A stretch of 6,303 nt of DNA from Spirochaetales bacterium UBA1265 (lineage in GTDB: Bacteria; Spirochaetota; Spirochaetia; Sphaerochaetales; Sphaerochaetaceae). The position numbers were made by a program, and so were the translations under genes. Location of the stretch: positions 1-6,303 of the forward strand of contig DBVL01000010.1 in the NCBI GenBank assembly GCA_002308475.1. Reading direction: 5' to 3'. Below the pieces are notes generated by a model that was given only the letters and a program-made list of their open reading frames with translations, was not told the DNA's origin and searched no databases. Positions 5,588 to 6,303 of the stretch are shown here, in pieces (within the stretch, counting starts at the first letter, position 1; every line of letters begins with the position of its first letter).

Positions 5588-6303
5588 TCAGCTCTCGTAT
5601 TCGGCAAGTTTTCTTAATACTGTTTTTCTTCCGAGTTTAAGAACATCTGCTGTCTTGCTCTTGTTTCCTTTACAGTAAGTCAGAGTTTCAAGAATTATCT
5701 TTTTCTCCGCTTCATCCATGCTTGTTCCGAGAGGAATGACTATTTCTCCCGAGTTTCCAGCTCTTGAAACCGCAGGAGGCAGGTCCTTTACATCTATTAC
5801 AGAGTTTCTGCACATGACAACAGCACTTTCTATACAGTTTCTGAGTTCCCTGATGTTTCCGGGCCAATCATAATTATTTACAGCTGCCATGGCATTCGTG
5901 GAAAAGCCTTCGATCTGCTTGTTGTTTTCTTCGCAGAACTGTTTGAGAAAATGGGTTGCTAGCAAGATAATGTCTTCTTTTCTTTCCCTGAGGGGCGGAA
6001 CCTTGAGATTCACAACATTCAGTCTGTAGTAAAGATCTTCACGAAAGTTTCCTTTCCTGATTTCCTCTTCAAGATCCCTGTTTGTTGCGGCTATGACCCT
6101 TACATCTGTCTTAATGGTCTTTTCTCCCCCAACTTTTTCAAATTCATGTTCCTGAAGGACCCTCAGAAGCTTAATCTGTGTACTCTTGTCTATCTCTCCA
6201 ATTTCATCGAGGAAGATAGTTCCTCCGTCAGCCTGTTCAAAACGGCCTTTCTTGTCAGCAACAGCACCTGTGAAAGCTCCCTTTACATGACCGAAGAGTT
6301 CAC
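5588..6303 (-). CDS. Sigma-54-dependent transcriptional activator, C-terminal part (cut by window edge)
   Basis: The visible 238 codons are the C-terminal part of the AAA+ domain and the DNA-binding domain of a bacterial enhancer-binding protein, which hydrolyses ATP to open sigma-54 promoters. The frame is open to the window edge. [13 protein letters not shown] holds the sigma-54-contacting GAFTGA loop (6280-6263). [12 protein letters not shown] is Walker B (about 6226-6190). [23 protein letters not shown] and [10 protein letters not shown] carry the sensor and arginine-finger region, and [12 protein letters not shown] is sensor II. The C-terminal Fis-type helix-turn-helix is [21 protein letters not shown], ending at LAEYES. 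Walker A and any receiver, GAF or PAS input domain lie outside the window, so the signal is unknown. An in-frame internal ATG at 6013 is not the start. The gene runs into dinG with a 5-base gap. Confidence 0.95.
   Translation of the reverse strand, partial: ELFGHVKGAFTGAVADKKGRFEQADGGTIFLDEIGEIDKSTQIKLLRVLQEHEFEKVGGEKTIKTDVRVIAATNRDLEEEIRKGNFREDLYYRLNVVNLKVPPLRERKEDIILLATHFLKQFCEENNKQIEGFSTNAMAAVNNYDWPGNIRELRNCIESAVVMCRNSVIDVKDLPPAVSRAGNSGEIVIPLGTSMDEAEKKIILETLTYCKGNKSKTADVLKLGRKTVLRKLAEYES

Overview
The window looks like chromosome of a moderately AT-rich bacterium. The best fit is a spirochaete of the Treponema type. The pointers are a groES of only 86 codons without groEL, a pyruvate phosphate dikinase, and the overall protein character; this rests on recognition, not on a search. 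Every supported gene lies on the minus strand, so transcription runs from high to low coordinates. Read that way the order is: C-terminal part of a sigma-54 enhancer-binding protein (6303-5588), a DinG-type Fe-S helicase (5582-3468), a PlsC-type acyltransferase with a zinc ribbon (3437-2226), groES (2195-1935), a hairpin terminator (about 1918-1883), an unrecognised 97-residue protein (1687-1394), a small sigma-70-family sigma factor (1259-516), and the N-terminal 139 residues of ppdK, cut by the window edge (419-1).

The first four genes are spaced by 5, 30 and 30 bases and look like one operon ending at the terminator after groES. The next 700 bases (1934-1260) are AT-rich and hold the 97-residue orphan plus the control region of the sigma factor. 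ppdK has its own Shine-Dalgarno and is 96 bases below the sigma factor gene.

The most interesting part is the control region of the sigma factor. On the minus strand at 1286-1271 stands TGGCATGGAACTTGCT, which fits the -24/-12 consensus of sigma-54 promoters at every key base and with exact spacing. Two similar inverted repeats, GGGTCA-N3-TGACCC and a one-mismatch version, have centres about 98 and 138 bases upstream of the predicted start, where enhancer sites of sigma-54 activators normally sit. The gene it would drive encodes a sigma-70-family factor that appears to lack nearly all of domain sigma-3. Together this suggests a sigma-54 to sigma-70-type cascade, comparable in logic to RpoN-RpoS in Borrelia, with an unusual second sigma factor. 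The enhancer-binding protein at the other end of the window is a possible but unproven activator.

No tRNA, rRNA, CRISPR array, insertion sequence or plus-strand gene could be supported.
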